Part shown: one piece after another, positions 14,808 to 15,181 of the stretch | Position numbering within the stretch: the stretch's first letter is position 1 | How the letters are laid out: every line of letters begins with the position of its first letter | Origin: Caldisericia bacterium | GTDB taxonomy: Bacteria; Caldisericota; Caldisericia; B22-G15 | Length of the DNA stretch: 15,181 nucleotides | Direction of reading: 5' to 3' | Assembly (NCBI GenBank): GCA_021158845.1 | Contig: JAGGSY010000104.1 | Span: forward strand, 1-15,181 | Program-made: the position numbers and the translations under genes | The notes under the pieces: generated by a model | What the model was told of the DNA's origin: nothing | What the model saw: only the letters and a program-made list of their open reading frames with translations | The model's database searches: none

Positions 14808-15074
14808 TTATACACCCTCTTCGGCAGGAAAAATTCCGACTATAAGAGATTTATTTATAAGGCAGAAGTCAGCTTTTGCTATCTTCTCAGTCTGCATTGT
14901 GCTTTTAATCTCCACATCAGTGAGAGGAATAAAGCTAACCTCCTTAAGAAATCTGTTTATTGCGTCTGAAAATCTCATGTTTTGAGGAACTGATATCTTC
15001 CCCCTGATTATATAGTTTTGTATTACAATGTTCACCTCTATTTTTCTTACCTTTGGTCCAATAGGAACTGGCAT
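14808..15074 (-). CDS. Conserved small protein of unknown function (DUF6812-like pattern)
   Basis: The predicted protein has 88 residues. AGGAGG at 15085-15080 lies 5 nt before the ATG at 15074, so it is very likely a real gene. No signal peptide or membrane span is seen. A basic start (GPKVRKIEVN) leads to short alternating beta-like stretches (VNIVIQNYIIRGKISVP) and then the motif M-R-F-S-D-A-I-N (33-40) and F-I-P-L-T-D-V (48-54). That motif resembles small bacterial proteins grouped, from memory, as DUF6812. The assignment is tentative and no function is claimed. Its stop lies 1 nt from that of htrA on the opposite strand, and a possible tiny ORF precedes it. Confidence 0.75.
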   Translation of the reverse strand: MPVPIGPKVRKIEVNIVIQNYIIRGKISVPQNMRFSDAINRFLKEVSFIPLTDVEIKSTMQTEKIAKADFCLINKSLIVGIFPAEEGV

Positions 15075-15075
15075 A

Positions 15076-15138
15076 TTAACCTCCTATCTTACAAATTTTA
15101 ATTTCATCAATGACTTTTTCTTCCTCTTTCAAAATCAA
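15076..15138 (-). CDS. Possible 20-residue leader ORF before the minus-strand gene
   Basis: On the minus strand a TTG at 15138 (or 15132) opens a frame reading MILKEEEKVIDEIKICKIGG, ending in TAA 1 nt before the ATG of the downstream gene. GGAGGAGAGG (15149-15140) gives a good Shine-Dalgarno sequence for either start. The last codons GGA GGT form the downstream gene's own ribosome binding site, so translation of this frame would cover that site. It is short and unsupported by homology, so it may be chance. Confidence 0.3.
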   Translation of the reverse strand: MILKEEEKVIDEIKICKIGG

Positions 15139-15151
15139 ACCTCTCCTCCAT

Positions 15152-15173
15152 ACTTAATTTAAACTTAATTTAA
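15152..15173 (-). repeat. Perfect 11-bp tandem direct repeat upstream of the minus-strand gene
   Basis: Two identical copies of TTAAATTAAGT (minus strand) are joined head to tail, one helical turn apart, just before the ribosome-binding region of the minus-strand transcript. The AT content suggests a promoter, an UP element or a regulator site. No firm -35/-10 pair can be chosen because the window ends 8 bases beyond. Confidence 0.6.
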
Positions 15174-15181
15174 TATTAAAC

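Noticed and set aside
1..15181. CRISPR arrays, insertion sequences, prophage or defence genes.
   Set aside because: No regular spaced repeats, transposase or integrase motifs, or foreign-looking composition were seen. All long frames are explained by housekeeping genes.

Overview
The window is a core information-processing locus from a low-GC bacterium. It is the tuf-rpmG-trnW-secE-nusG-rplKAJL-rpoBC block, followed by an envelope or stress segment. Proteins are rich in Lys, Glu and Ile, and arginine is mostly AGA/AGG, which suggests a thermophile-like, deep-branching or Firmicutes/Thermotogota-like lineage. I cannot assign a phylum from sequence reading alone. RpoC has an uninterrupted trigger loop, without the large insertion seen there in Proteobacteria.

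Positions 1-3260 run tuf end, rpmG, tRNA-Trp, secE, nusG, rplK, rplA, an L10-type autoregulatory leader, rplJ, rplL and a hairpin attenuator. The block is extremely compact. The rpmG stop codon touches the first base of the tRNA, secE starts 6 nt after the tRNA CCA, and nusG starts 1 nt after the secE stop. These genes supply a ribosomal protein, a tRNA, the translocon subunit SecE, the elongation factor NusG and the L11/L1/L10/L12 parts of the factor-binding stalk.

Positions 3275-12830 hold rpoB and rpoC, but the pair is split by a complete gene for an EF-G-like translational GTPase of the EF-G2 type. This gene overlaps rpoB by 4 nt (ATGA) and ends 14 nt before the TTG start of rpoC. It keeps the domain IV histidine used in translocation, but the GTPase catalytic His is Phe and the G4 motif is degenerate. 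RpoC carries three copies of a 26-residue unit between its first and second zinc-ligand cysteines, and RpoB has one related copy. The transcript ends in a hairpin whose loop is the rpoC stop codon.

Positions 12851-15181 hold a DUF554 membrane protein starting right after that hairpin without a Shine-Dalgarno sequence, a promoter region with two dyads, a membrane-anchored HtrA/DegP-type serine protease, and, convergent with it, a small conserved-looking gene on the minus strand. A possible 20-codon leader ORF and a perfect 11-bp tandem repeat lie before that gene. No mobile elements, CRISPR arrays or gene-free stretches over 300 bases were seen. The features most worth a second look are the EF-G2 gene between rpoB and rpoC, the RpoC internal repeats, and the tRNA-punctuated rpmG/secE junction.
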